Assembly (NCBI GenBank): GCA_045591315.1
Contig: JAZNSN010000028.1
Span: 1-47,168, forward strand
Origin: HGM04593 sp045591315
Lineage (GTDB): Bacteria; Bacteroidota; Bacteroidia; Bacteroidales; Bacteroidaceae
DNA length: 47,168 nt
Reading direction: 5' to 3'
Positions 1 through 6,706 of the stretch are shown here, piece after piece. The stretch's first letter is position 1; every line of letters starts with the position of its first letter. Below the pieces are notes generated by a model that searched no databases, had not been told where the DNA came from, and was given only the letters and a program-made list of their open reading frames with translations. The translations under genes and the position numbers were made by a program.

Positions 1-133
1 AACTGATACTGAAAAGTAGTATTATAATCTTGATGCTGTCATAAAAGAAGAAATTGACAGCCGTGCCCAATGGTGTGGCAGCATCCAAACCAAATATGCC
101 ATAAACCAACCAATCTGCAAACCTCTGTATCAT
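1..133 (-). CDS. Permease of the COG0701/ArsP-like type, N-terminal part only
   Basis: Only the first 44 codons are present; the gene runs off the left edge. The start ATG overlaps the stop of the preceding thioredoxin gene (ATGA), so the two are translationally coupled. The visible residues (MIQRFADWLVYGIFGLD, then a hydrophobic stretch after a short polar loop) look like the beginning of the multi-pass permease family COG0701, members of which often sit with a small CGKC thioredoxin and an ArsR regulator. In arsenic clusters this family exports organoarsenicals. The family call is inference from a short N-terminus and from context. Confidence 0.5.
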   Translation of the reverse strand, partial: MIQRFADWLVYGIFGLDAATPLGTAVNFFFYDSIKIIILLFSIS

Positions 134-363
134 ACGCCCAACAACTCTTTAATCTCCTTTTCACTTGGCACATAGCCCTTGATTTTCACCTCGCCATCAA
201 CCACTACGGCCGGGGTTGAGAGGATATTGTAGTTCATTATCTCCATAATATCCTCTACCTTGGTAAGAGTTGCCGTGATGTTGTTCTCCTTGATGACCTT
301 TTCGATAACTGCGTAGGTTGTCTTGCACTTGCCACAACCCGTTCCTAAAATCTTGATTTCCAT
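130..363 (-). CDS. Small thioredoxin-fold redox protein (CGKC)
   Basis: A 77-residue protein with a CGKC pair at residues 10-13 directly after the first strand (MEIKILGTG), and a STPAVVVDGE segment that supplies the cis-proline of the thioredoxin fold. It belongs to the redox-active disulfide protein 2 / small thioredoxin family. A longer reading frame starts upstream, but the ATG at 363 gives the normal family N-terminus. It lies 5 bases after arsG and overlaps the permease start by 4 bases, so it is part of the ars operon. A small redox protein at this place could pass electrons to ArsF or ArsG, or act like ArsE of arsEFG operons; that assignment is inference. Confidence 0.8.
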   Translation of the reverse strand: MEIKILGTGCGKCKTTYAVIEKVIKENNITATLTKVEDIMEIMNYNILSTPAVVVDGEVKIKGYVPSEKEIKELLGV

Positions 364-368
364 AATTC

Positions 369-1076
369 CTAAATGTAAATTGTTAAACAATAATAAATCC
401 CGATTGAAATAAATAGTATGCCTACCACTATATTGAGCCACTTCTGAATGGTCTGCATCTTACCATAGACCGCCCCAATCTGCCCTGCGCTGAACGCCAA
501 TATCCACGCAACAACAAGCACGGGCAAGGCAGTTGCAATGGCAAAGAGTATTGGTAACAGGTAGCCCATAGTTGCGCTTGCCGACATCGGAATTAACATT
601 CCAAAGTAGAAAACTCCGCTCGTCGGACAGAATGCCAATGCAAAGAGTACACCCAACATCAACGCACCGAATCCGCCTCGTCGAGCAAGTCCCTCGCCCT
701 TACCTCCAAAGCCGAATGACGGCAGATTTAGTCGGTTGCCAAATAGCATAAACAGACCGATAAGCAACAAGGCAGGAGGTAGAATCAACTCGCCATAGAT
801 CGCTATAAACTTTTGAATGCCGAATACGCTCGCTCCGCTCCGTAAGAGTGCAATCAGCACCACTCCAAGTAGTGTGTAGGCAATCGTGCGCCCCAAAGTG
901 TAGAGTAAGCCTTGCACAAATACCCCTTTTCGGCTATCGATATGCTTACCAATGTAGCCGATGGCTGCGATATTGGTAGCCAACGGGCAAGGCGAAAGTG
1001 CCGTGAGCAGTCCGAGCAGAAATGCCGTTACTGCGGGCGTTGTGGAACTATCCAACAGTGATTGTAACCCCTCCAT
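369..1076 (-). CDS. arsG: ArsG-family aromatic arsenical efflux permease (CcdA/DsbD-like membrane protein)
   Basis: A 235-residue polytopic membrane protein with about six hydrophobic segments. The first carries the LSPCPLATN motif near residue 30 and a later one carries FCPTSG, the two-cysteine pattern of the CcdA/DsbD transmembrane family. Proteins of this kind placed next to an ArsF-type lipoprotein are classified as ArsG transporters, which in arsEFG systems export reduced aromatic (aminobenzyl) arsenicals. It follows arsF by 4 bases and precedes the CGKC thioredoxin by 5 bases, so the genes are one operon under ArsR. The sequence alone cannot distinguish arsenical transport from transmembrane electron transfer; the ars context favours the former. 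Confidence 0.7.
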   Translation of the reverse strand: MEGLQSLLDSSTTPAVTAFLLGLLTALSPCPLATNIAAIGYIGKHIDSRKGVFVQGLLYTLGRTIAYTLLGVVLIALLRSGASVFGIQKFIAIYGELILPPALLLIGLFMLFGNRLNLPSFGFGGKGEGLARRGGFGALMLGVLFALAFCPTSGVFYFGMLIPMSASATMGYLLPILFAIATALPVLVVAWILAFSAGQIGAVYGKMQTIQKWLNIVVGILFISIGIYYCLTIYI

Positions 1077-1080
1077 AGCG

Positions 1081-1512
1081 TTAGTTATTAAGCATTTCTG
1101 TTATCCGCTCCGACAAACCCTCCTTGAACTTATCGGAAGCGGTACGAGCATTGCCAAAAGCAAATTCCGTTAGATTTGTTGCACTCTCCTTTCCGCTTTT
1201 GTCGTAATCAACGAGGATAAGCGATGACCAACTAACTTCGTATCGCTCAGCGAGAGCCTCCTCCTTGGTAATATCCACCGAGCGAAATACCAACTTGCCA
1301 CTTTTCAACGGCTCGGCATAAGCCGCCTCTAACAACTCCTTGGTGTTCTTTTCAATCGCCATACAAGTCGCACAGCGTTGCTCTCCGTGGAAGTAAAGTA
1401 CCTCCACCACATCCTTTTTCGTCTGCTGATTTTCAGCCACACTCCCTCGCCTGCCTCCCGAGCAAGCCACCATACCCACGCATAGGGTAAGAATCACTAA
1501 TACTTTTCTCAT
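1081..1512 (-). CDS. arsF: ArsF-family lipoprotein, nitroarsenical reductase subunit
   Basis: A 143-residue lipoprotein. The chosen start at 1512 gives a signal peptide with a lipobox ending at Cys17 (MRKVLVILTLCVGMVAC). An in-frame upstream extension would put 18 charged residues in front of it and would read through the candidate operator, so it is rejected. The mature part has a thioredoxin-like CATC motif (Cys47, Cys50) after a FHGEQR strand-turn, as in ArsF-family proteins linked to reduction of nitrophenyl arsenicals. It is the second gene of the arsR-led operon. The substrate is inferred from family and neighbours, not from residues that can be read here. Confidence 0.7.
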   Translation of the reverse strand: MRKVLVILTLCVGMVACSGGRRGSVAENQQTKKDVVEVLYFHGEQRCATCMAIEKNTKELLEAAYAEPLKSGKLVFRSVDITKEEALAERYEVSWSSLILVDYDKSGKESATNLTEFAFGNARTASDKFKEGLSERITEMLNN

Positions 1513-1531
1513 AGCTTTGAATTTTATATTA

Positions 1532-1555
1532 TTTGTAGTTCGTAGAACAACGAAC
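1532..1555. promoter_or_regulatory. Candidate second ArsR operator between arsR and arsF
   Basis: A 24-bp site matching the one over the arsR promoter at about 18 of 24 positions. Its core is a perfect inverted repeat GTTCGT-6 bases-ACGAAC (1538-1555). It ends 20 bases before the arsF start. A TTTG lies on the minus strand 19 bases before a TA step here, but the -7 box is otherwise poor. Confidence 0.5.
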
Positions 1556-1578
1556 ATTGTTTCCAAAAAAAGAGGCTG

Positions 1579-1905
1579 TTATTTACAGCAACTCTCATTT
1601 TTGCAGGCGCAATCGTCAAAAAACTCAACGAACAAAGCCTTTGCAAGTTGCCAATTCTCTCGGTTGATACAATACTTAACCTTCGGTGTTTCGACCTCGC
1701 CCTGTATTAAGCCCGCCTCTTTTAACTCTTTGAGGTGCTGCGAAACGGTTGCCTTAGCAATTGGTAACTCCTCGTGAATATCTCCGAAATAGCATGTAGT
1801 CTGTTTGGCAAGAAATTGCAATATCGCAATGCGTGCAGGGTGTCCCATAGCCTTTGCGAAGCGTGCAACTTGTTCTTGCTTAACGGTATAATCTTTATTT
1901 GCCAT
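1579..1905 (-). CDS. arsR: ArsR/SmtB-family metalloregulator
   Basis: A 108-residue winged-helix repressor. The segment HPARIAILQFLAKQTTCYFGDI and the recognition helix IAKATVSQHLKELKEAGLI are typical of ArsR proteins. Candidate metal or metalloid ligands are Cys38 and a cysteine-rich tail (Cys99, Cys101, Cys106, Cys107), a pattern consistent with thiolate binding of As(III) or a related soft metal. It is the first gene of the cluster and lies 66 bases upstream of arsF. Family members leave DNA when the ligand binds, so it most likely represses its own operon through the site at 1918-1941. Confidence 0.88.
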   Translation of the reverse strand: MANKDYTVKQEQVARFAKAMGHPARIAILQFLAKQTTCYFGDIHEELPIAKATVSQHLKELKEAGLIQGEVETPKVKYCINRENWQLAKALFVEFFDDCACKNESCCK

Positions 1906-1917
1906 ACATTCTCCTTG

Positions 1918-1941
1918 TTTGTTGTTCGCAAAATTACAAAC
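1918..1941. promoter_or_regulatory. Candidate ArsR operator over the arsR -7 box
   Basis: A 24-bp site beginning TTTGTTGTTCG and ending ACAAAC, with GTTTGT/ACAAAC arms in inverted orientation. It covers the arsR -7 element completely, so a bound repressor would block RNA polymerase. The second copy at 1532-1555 supports a real protein-binding sequence. Confidence 0.55.
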
Positions 1942-1959
1942 AAAGATTTAATTAGCAAA
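1929..1959 (-). promoter_or_regulatory. Bacteroidota-type promoter of the ars operon
   Basis: On the minus strand a TTTG (-33 box, 1959-1956) is followed after exactly 19 bases by TAATTTTG (-7 box, 1936-1929), a full match to the Bacteroidota consensus. The arsR start codon is about 24 bases further on, after a GGAG ribosome site. Confidence 0.75.
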
Positions 1960-1997
1960 ATAATTAAGGCTAATTATTCATCTTCATATTAAATTTG

Positions 1998-2005
1998 TAC
2001 CTTTG
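1998..2005 (+). promoter_or_regulatory. Possible -7 box (TACCTTTG) in the 1906-2278 intergenic region
   Basis: A full TAnnTTTG match on the plus strand, but no clear TTTG at 19-21 bases upstream. The rest of this 373-base gap holds the arsR promoter on the minus strand, a 23-codon reading frame (2039-2110), poly-T/poly-A runs near 2140-2170 and an ATTTGG-CAAA-CCAAAT inverted repeat at 2221-2236. No established gene is seen between 2006 and 2278. Confidence 0.35.
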
Positions 2006-2220
2006 CAGCATCAAGGGTTATCACATTGTGGCAAAGCAATGAAGAACTCAGAAATACGAACGGTTGCTATCTCGTTACCCAATTTTCAGGCAATCCGAAT
2101 AACCGTTTAATTCTAAGATAATTGCAAATTCTGCGATTTTTTTTCAAAAAAATCCGTTTTTTCTAAAAATTTCAATTTCATTTCAGAATCACATATAATC
2201 TTTGCAGTGTAAATAACAGT

Positions 2221-2236
2221 ATTTGGCAAACCAAAT
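2221..2236. promoter_or_regulatory. Inverted repeat upstream of the PepSY-like gene
   Basis: ATTTGG and CCAAAT arms around CAAA form a perfect 6-bp inverted repeat 43 bases upstream of the start codon. It lies just downstream of a near-consensus -7 element (AATCTTTGC, about 2198-2206), the position of an operator or a 5'-leader stem. Confidence 0.3.
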
Positions 2237-2278
2237 CATTGTTTTGATGTTTAACCATTAAAATATAAAGCGAAGATT

Positions 2279-2719
2279 ATGAAAAAGATTCTAGTTGCCC
2301 TTGTGGCTTTCCTTTCATTCGGTGTTTCAGCAGTAAAGGCCGATAACGACAAAATTATCAGCAAGAACGAGTTGCCTGCTCAGGCGCAGCAGTTTATCAA
2401 TGAGCATTTCAATGGTGTGAAGATTTCATACGCAAAGCACGAACGTGATTTCTTGATAAACTCCTATGAGGTGATGTTTGCTAATGGCGCAAAAGTGGAA
2501 TTCTCCAGCAAGGGTACCTGGGAGGAGGTCGATTGCCGTTATGGCGAGGTGCCTTCAGCAATAATCCCGCAACCGATTAAGGAGTATATCAGATCGAACT
2601 ATTCTGGCGAGAAGGTGCTGAAAATCGAGCGCGAGCGTAACAGATACGAACTCAAGCTATCGAACCGCCTTGAACTCACTTTCGATGAGAACTTCAGAAT
2701 AATCGACATTGATGACTGA
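2279..2719 (+). CDS. Secreted PepSY-like protein, single domain
   Basis: A 146-residue protein with a Sec signal peptide ending near residue 21 (SVSAVKA). The mature part has the PepSY-like / beta-lactamase-inhibitor-like pattern found in Bacteroidota: LPAQAQQFINEHF, then an EVMFANGAKVEFSSKGTWEEVD strand pair, and a second half with IPQPIKEYIRSNY and YELKLSNRLELTFDENFRIIDID. Proteins of this type are periplasmic or outer-membrane associated, often under two-component control, and their biochemical role is not established. A related two-repeat protein follows 51 bases downstream, so the pair is probably co-transcribed. Confidence 0.8.
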   Translation: MKKILVALVAFLSFGVSAVKADNDKIISKNELPAQAQQFINEHFNGVKISYAKHERDFLINSYEVMFANGAKVEFSSKGTWEEVDCRYGEVPSAIIPQPIKEYIRSNYSGEKVLKIERERNRYELKLSNRLELTFDENFRIIDIDD

Positions 2720-2770
2720 TTAAGATGCTTCCAACAACATTATAACTATAACAACTAAAAGAAAACTAAG

Positions 2771-3583
2771 ATGAAAAAGCTAATTCCAATTTTTATTCTT
2801 TCTCTATTTGCTTTTGTAGCATGTAGCGACGACGATGATAAGAGTATTGCACTTGACAACAGTGTTGTAGAGTTCATCAAAAACAAGTACAAAGGTGCTG
2901 ATATACGTCATGCTGAATATGACAGCAATGGACTTATAGAGGTAGAGATTCTGCACGATTCACGTTTGAAGGATGTATATTTCAATTCGGCCAAGAAATG
3001 GGTATATACATCGTGGGATCTTAAGCTCACCGAGGTGCCGGCTGTTGTTAAGGAATCTCTTGTTGAGGCATATCCCGATTTTACTCTCGATGAAGCAGAC
3101 TTCATTGAGCGTGAGGACCAGAATTACTATGAGGTAGAACTCAAGAAGAAAGGTTCCGAGATTATAGTCTTTGTTTCGCCTGAGGGTGTTATCCTTGACT
3201 CATCGACAGGCGAGCCTGGTACAAAGCCGGTGATAAGTGATGCAGTACGTAACTTTATCAAGGAGAAATATCCGAATGCGACAATTGAGGATTATGGACG
3301 AAATGCGAACGGCATGTTCGAGGTGGATATCATTGACGGTGGTATAGAGAAGGAACTTTATTTCGATTCTAAGGATAATTGGGTACAGACAAACTGGGAC
3401 GTTCCTGTCGCAAAGCTTCCTAATGAAGTGACATCTGCAGTATCTGCAAATTTTCCCGACTATAGAATCGACGATGCCGATTACGTTGAGCGTCCGGAGA
3501 TTGAATTCTATGAGATCGAACTGGAGAAGGGCGGTGCGGAAAAGGTTGTATATATATCTCCCGACGGTGAAGTGCTCAGCTAA
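2771..3583 (+). CDS. Lipoprotein with tandem PepSY-like repeats
   Basis: A 270-residue lipoprotein with a lipobox ending at Cys18 (LFAFVAC) followed by an acidic SDDDD stretch, a typical surface-export signal for Bacteroidota lipoproteins. Two homologous halves are visible. Residues about 32-145 and about 155-270 both contain VxxFIKxKYPxAxI, LKDVYFNS or KELYFDS, WVxTxWD, LPxEV or VPAVV, a YPDF or FPDY segment and IVFVSPEGVILDS or VVYISPDGEVLS. This is an internal duplication of the fold in the preceding gene. Function is unknown. A strong hairpin terminator begins 17 bases after the stop. Confidence 0.8.
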   Translation: MKKLIPIFILSLFAFVACSDDDDKSIALDNSVVEFIKNKYKGADIRHAEYDSNGLIEVEILHDSRLKDVYFNSAKKWVYTSWDLKLTEVPAVVKESLVEAYPDFTLDEADFIEREDQNYYEVELKKKGSEIIVFVSPEGVILDSSTGEPGTKPVISDAVRNFIKEKYPNATIEDYGRNANGMFEVDIIDGGIEKELYFDSKDNWVQTNWDVPVAKLPNEVTSAVSANFPDYRIDDADYVERPEIEFYEIELEKGGAEKVVYISPDGEVLS

Positions 3584-3600
3584 CTATTGCTGAATTTTTT

Positions 3601-3640
3601 GAGAAGGATATACTTTCGGGTATATCCTTCTCTCTTTTTG
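3601..3640 (+). terminator. Intrinsic terminator after the PepSY-like pair
   Basis: Perfect 13-bp stem (3601-3613 with 3620-3632) around a TTTCGG loop, followed by TCTTTTTG. Confidence 0.85.
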
Positions 3641-3662
3641 TTGGTATTAACATTTTTTAACA

Positions 3663-3678
3663 GGGGGGGGTAATTTTG
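3663..3678 (+). promoter_or_regulatory. G8 tract joined to a -7 box (TAATTTTG)
   Basis: Eight consecutive G residues (3663-3670) directly abut a full-consensus -7 element (3671-3678), 86 bases before the FISUMP start codon. The tract would fall inside the spacer of the promoter; no clear TTTG -33 box stands at 19-21 bases in the present sequence. Confidence 0.45.
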
Positions 3679-3763
3679 TTGCTCTTTTAATGTAAATTGC
3701 CAGAAAAATATCAAATGTCTAACCAATCCAATTCTATTGGGTATTAATTCAAGGTAACTTACT

Positions 3764-4420
3764 ATGAAAAAGATTAATCTTATGTTACTGGGGCTTATGT
3801 TTGTCCTATCTTTTGTGCCGGTCTCCTGTGGTGGGGACAGTGATGATGATGGTTTGAATCCCAAAGAGTCGAAGAATAAATCTCACAAAGGTCACGAATA
3901 TGTCGATTTAGGCCTAAGTGTAAAATGGGCGACTTGCAATGTCGGTGCAACAAAACCCGATGAGTATGGTGATTACTATGCTTGGGGTGAGATAGAGAAG
4001 AAGAGCCTCTATACTTGGGATAATAGCAGGACTATTGATGATTACGATGTTCCCGCTAATATAAGTGGCAATCCTTCCTATGATGTGGCTTGTGCAAAAT
4101 GGGGCGGCGATTGGCGTCTGCCTACATGGGATGAGTACTTAGAGCTCATAGATAATTGTTCATGGAAATGGACAACTCAAGGTGGAAAGAAGGGCTATAA
4201 GGTAACTGGCAAGAATGGGAACAGCATCTTTTTGCCGGCCGCCGGCCAATGGATAGATGATGAGCTAAAATACAGGAATTCAAGAGCTTTCTACTGGTCG
4301 GGTACATGGTTTGATTATTTCGCTAGTAATGCGAAAGGCCTGTACTTTGGTGCAGACTTCAATATTACGCACAACATTTACCGTTGCAATGGCTGTAGTG
4401 TCCGCCCTGTTTTGGAATAA
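3764..4420 (+). CDS. FISUMP-domain lipoprotein
   Basis: A 218-residue lipoprotein (lipobox LSFVPVSC, Cys22, followed by GGDSDDD). The mature part is a Fibrobacter succinogenes major paralogous (FISUMP) domain: YVDLGLSVKWATCNVGA, DYYAWGE, WGGDWRLPTWDEYLEL, a SIFLPAAG segment, FYWSG and the closing NGCSVRPVL. Such domains are abundant on Bacteroidota surfaces and resemble the C-type lectin/formylglycine-enzyme fold, but have no assigned activity. It stands alone between two terminators. The G8 tract in its promoter region could vary its expression. Confidence 0.85.
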   Translation: MKKINLMLLGLMFVLSFVPVSCGGDSDDDGLNPKESKNKSHKGHEYVDLGLSVKWATCNVGATKPDEYGDYYAWGEIEKKSLYTWDNSRTIDDYDVPANISGNPSYDVACAKWGGDWRLPTWDEYLELIDNCSWKWTTQGGKKGYKVTGKNGNSIFLPAAGQWIDDELKYRNSRAFYWSGTWFDYFASNAKGLYFGADFNITHNIYRCNGCSVRPVLE

Positions 4421-4445
4421 TTGAGGGTTTCAGCTTGTCTTATTT

Positions 4446-4477
4446 ACGGTGGGGCTTTTGGTGGCTCCACCGTTTTT
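4446..4477 (+). terminator. Intrinsic terminator after the FISUMP gene
   Basis: ACGGTGG (4446-4452) pairs with CCACCGT (4467-4473), followed by a short T run. Confidence 0.7.
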
Positions 4478-4578
4478 GTATATATGCCTTTTGTTGTAAC
4501 AGTGTCGTGTTTTTGTTAAATAGAATCAGTTTCTTATCGGTTTTTCTCTTTAAAGGCAACAATAAACGATTTTTTTGC

Positions 4579-4586
4579 TATTTTTG
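4579..4586 (+). promoter_or_regulatory. -7 box (TATTTTTG) of the metF operon
   Basis: A full TAnnTTTG match 28 bases upstream of the metF start codon. The -33 region is not clear. Confidence 0.5.
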
Positions 4587-4613
4587 TAACTTTAGGAAAA
4601 TTGGACACGCCAG

Positions 4614-5567
4614 ATGCGAGTAATAGATTACATAAAATCGTCAAAGGAAACTGCTTTCTCATTCGAGGTATTGCCTCCGCTCAAAGGAACATGTGCCGAA
4701 AGACTCTTCGGCAATATCGACCGCTTGATGGAGTTCAATCCCGGTTATATAAATATAACGACCCACCATAGCGAGCCTGTTTATCGGGATATGGGAAACG
4801 GCATGTTCAGCCTCAGCTCTATACGTCGTCGCCCCGGAACTGTGGCAATAGCTACTGCAATACACCACCGTTACGGTGTGCCTGTGGTGCCGCATATTTT
4901 GTGCAACGGATATACCCTTGAAGATACGGAGTATGTTCTCATAGACCTTCAGCTGTCGGGCATAAACGACATACTTCTGCTCCGTGGCGACAAATGCAAG
5001 GGCGATGCCAATACTGCTCCGGCAAAATGCGGCAACAAGAATGCCATTGACTTAGTGCGTCAGGTAAACCGTTTCAATGAAGGTTTCTTTGTTGACGGCT
5101 CGGCAATGAAAGAGCGTGGCAAGCCGTTCTCGTTCGGCGTGGCATGCTATCCCGAAAAGCACGAAGAGGCCCCAAACATGGAGAGCGACCTTGCTGTGCT
5201 CAAGATGAAGGCCGATGCCGGTGCAGAGTATGCTGTAACGCAGATGTTTTTCGATAACAGAAAGTATTTCTCTTTTGTGGAGCGTGCTCGTGCAATGGGC
5301 ATTGATATCCCAATAATACCGGGTATAAAGCCTATCCACCGTCTTTCGCAGCTCAATGTGCTTCCAAAGACCTTCCGCGTAGATTTGCCGGGAGAACTGG
5401 TTGCCGAAATCGTGAAATGCAAGGACGATGCGTCTGTTGCGCAGGTAGGTCGCGAGTGGGGTATAAAACAGTGTCGCGAGCTTATGGAACATGGCGTTCC
5501 GAGTATTCATTTCTACACTATCAATGCTTTTGATAGTGTCTATGATATAGCAAAAGCAATATACTGA
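4614..5567 (+). CDS. metF: Methylenetetrahydrofolate reductase
   Basis: A 317-residue flavoprotein of the MetF family, which reduces 5,10-methylene-THF to 5-methyl-THF for methionine synthesis. Visible family motifs are FSFEVLPP (with the active-site Glu18), ITTHHS, the nucleotide-binding LLLRGD, VACYPEKHEE, QMFFDN and PGIKPI. Length is normal for bacterial MetF. The start at 4614 is the only one giving the FSFE segment at its usual distance. The stop codon overlaps the holB start (TGATG), so the two are translationally coupled. metK, later in the same cycle, lies 34 kb away in this window. Confidence 0.95.
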   Translation: MRVIDYIKSSKETAFSFEVLPPLKGTCAERLFGNIDRLMEFNPGYINITTHHSEPVYRDMGNGMFSLSSIRRRPGTVAIATAIHHRYGVPVVPHILCNGYTLEDTEYVLIDLQLSGINDILLLRGDKCKGDANTAPAKCGNKNAIDLVRQVNRFNEGFFVDGSAMKERGKPFSFGVACYPEKHEEAPNMESDLAVLKMKADAGAEYAVTQMFFDNRKYFSFVERARAMGIDIPIIPGIKPIHRLSQLNVLPKTFRVDLPGELVAEIVKCKDDASVAQVGREWGIKQCRELMEHGVPSIHFYTINAFDSVYDIAKAIY

Positions 5568-6706
5568 TGGGAGTCTATTTCAAGGATATAATAGGGCAGA
5601 AAAGTGTTGTCGGGCAGCTAAAGCGCAGTGTCGATGAGAACCGCCTTGCGCATGCATTGCTCTTTACCGGCCCGCGCGGCAACGGAAAGCTGGCGATAGC
5701 GGTAGCACTTGCCAACTATCTGCTGTGCAATAACCGCAGCGGTGATGTGTGCGGTAATTGTCCGGCATGTACCAAACTCGACAAGTTCATACACAGCGAC
5801 CTCCATTTCGTATATCCCGTGAAGAAGAAAAAGGGCAGTTCAAGCGATACAGCTCCTGTAAGTGACGATTACATAACCGAATGGCGCGAGCTGCTCTCAA
5901 AGAGTGCCTATTTCAGCTATGACGACTGGCTCCAGAAACTTGATGTCGAGAACCAGCAACCGATGATATATGAGCGCGAGAGCAGCGAGATACTGCACAA
6001 GCTCTCGATGCAGTCGCGCGAGGGAGGCTGGAAGATTGTTATAATATGGCTTCCTGAGAAGATGAAGGAGGCTTGCTCCAACAAGCTCCTTAAGGTAATA
6101 GAGGAGCCTCCTAAGGATACCCTTTTCATTCTTGTTTCCGAGGAGCCGGAGAAGATAATCCCTACCATACTCAGCCGCACCCAAAGGGTTGAGATTCCGC
6201 GTATCTCATACGAGGATATGGAAAATGCTCTGGAAAAACGCATGGGTCTTTCCTACGATGATGCCAAGACTATTGCTCAGCAGAGCGATGGCTGTTGGGA
6301 GAAAGCCGAGGAGATGTTATCCCTGAGCGATGAGAAAGCCCGTTATCTTGAGCTCTTCATGCAATTAATGCGCGTTGCGTATGCACGTAACATACGCGAT
6401 ATGAAAGCATGGAGCGAAGAGGTTGCCGCAATGGGCCGTGAGCGTCAGAAACGCCTTCTCGACTATTGCCAACGCATGATACGCGAGAACTTCGTCATGA
6501 ATTTCAAGGACGATTCAATGGTGTATATGTCACAGGCCGAACGCAACTTTTCGGTAAGGTTCTCTCCGTTTGTGAACGAACGTAACATATTCGGCATAAT
6601 GGAGGAACTCTCCGAAGCCCAGAGGCATATTGAACAGAACGTAAATGCAAAAATGGTCTTTTTCGACATGTCGTTGAGAATGATTGTTTGGATAAAAAAC
6701 AGATAA
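5567..6706 (+). CDS. holB: DNA polymerase III subunit delta prime
   Basis: A 379-residue AAA+ clamp-loader protein. The N-terminus (IIGQKSVVGQLKRSVDENRLAHALLFTGPRGNGK) is the classic clamp-loader opening. The P-loop at residues 35-41 is followed by Leu rather than Ser/Thr, which suits delta prime, a subunit that does not need to hydrolyse ATP, rather than the tau/gamma subunit. A zinc module is formed by Cys54, Cys62, Cys65 and Cys68. SNKLLKVIEEPP and TILSRTQRVE are the conserved sensor segments. The next start codon follows its stop directly. Confidence 0.93.
   Translation: MGVYFKDIIGQKSVVGQLKRSVDENRLAHALLFTGPRGNGKLAIAVALANYLLCNNRSGDVCGNCPACTKLDKFIHSDLHFVYPVKKKKGSSSDTAPVSDDYITEWRELLSKSAYFSYDDWLQKLDVENQQPMIYERESSEILHKLSMQSREGGWKIVIIWLPEKMKEACSNKLLKVIEEPPKDTLFILVSEEPEKIIPTILSRTQRVEIPRISYEDMENALEKRMGLSYDDAKTIAQQSDGCWEKAEEMLSLSDEKARYLELFMQLMRVAYARNIRDMKAWSEEVAAMGRERQKRLLDYCQRMIRENFVMNFKDDSMVYMSQAERNFSVRFSPFVNERNIFGIMEELSEAQRHIEQNVNAKMVFFDMSLRMIVWIKNR

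Noticed and set aside
1513..1566. N-terminal extension of ArsF
   Set aside because: It would translate the candidate operator and destroy the lipoprotein signal.
5567..6706. Degenerate Walker A in the clamp-loader gene as a sign of a broken gene
   Set aside because: The substitution after the P-loop lysine is normal for delta prime, and the frame is intact.
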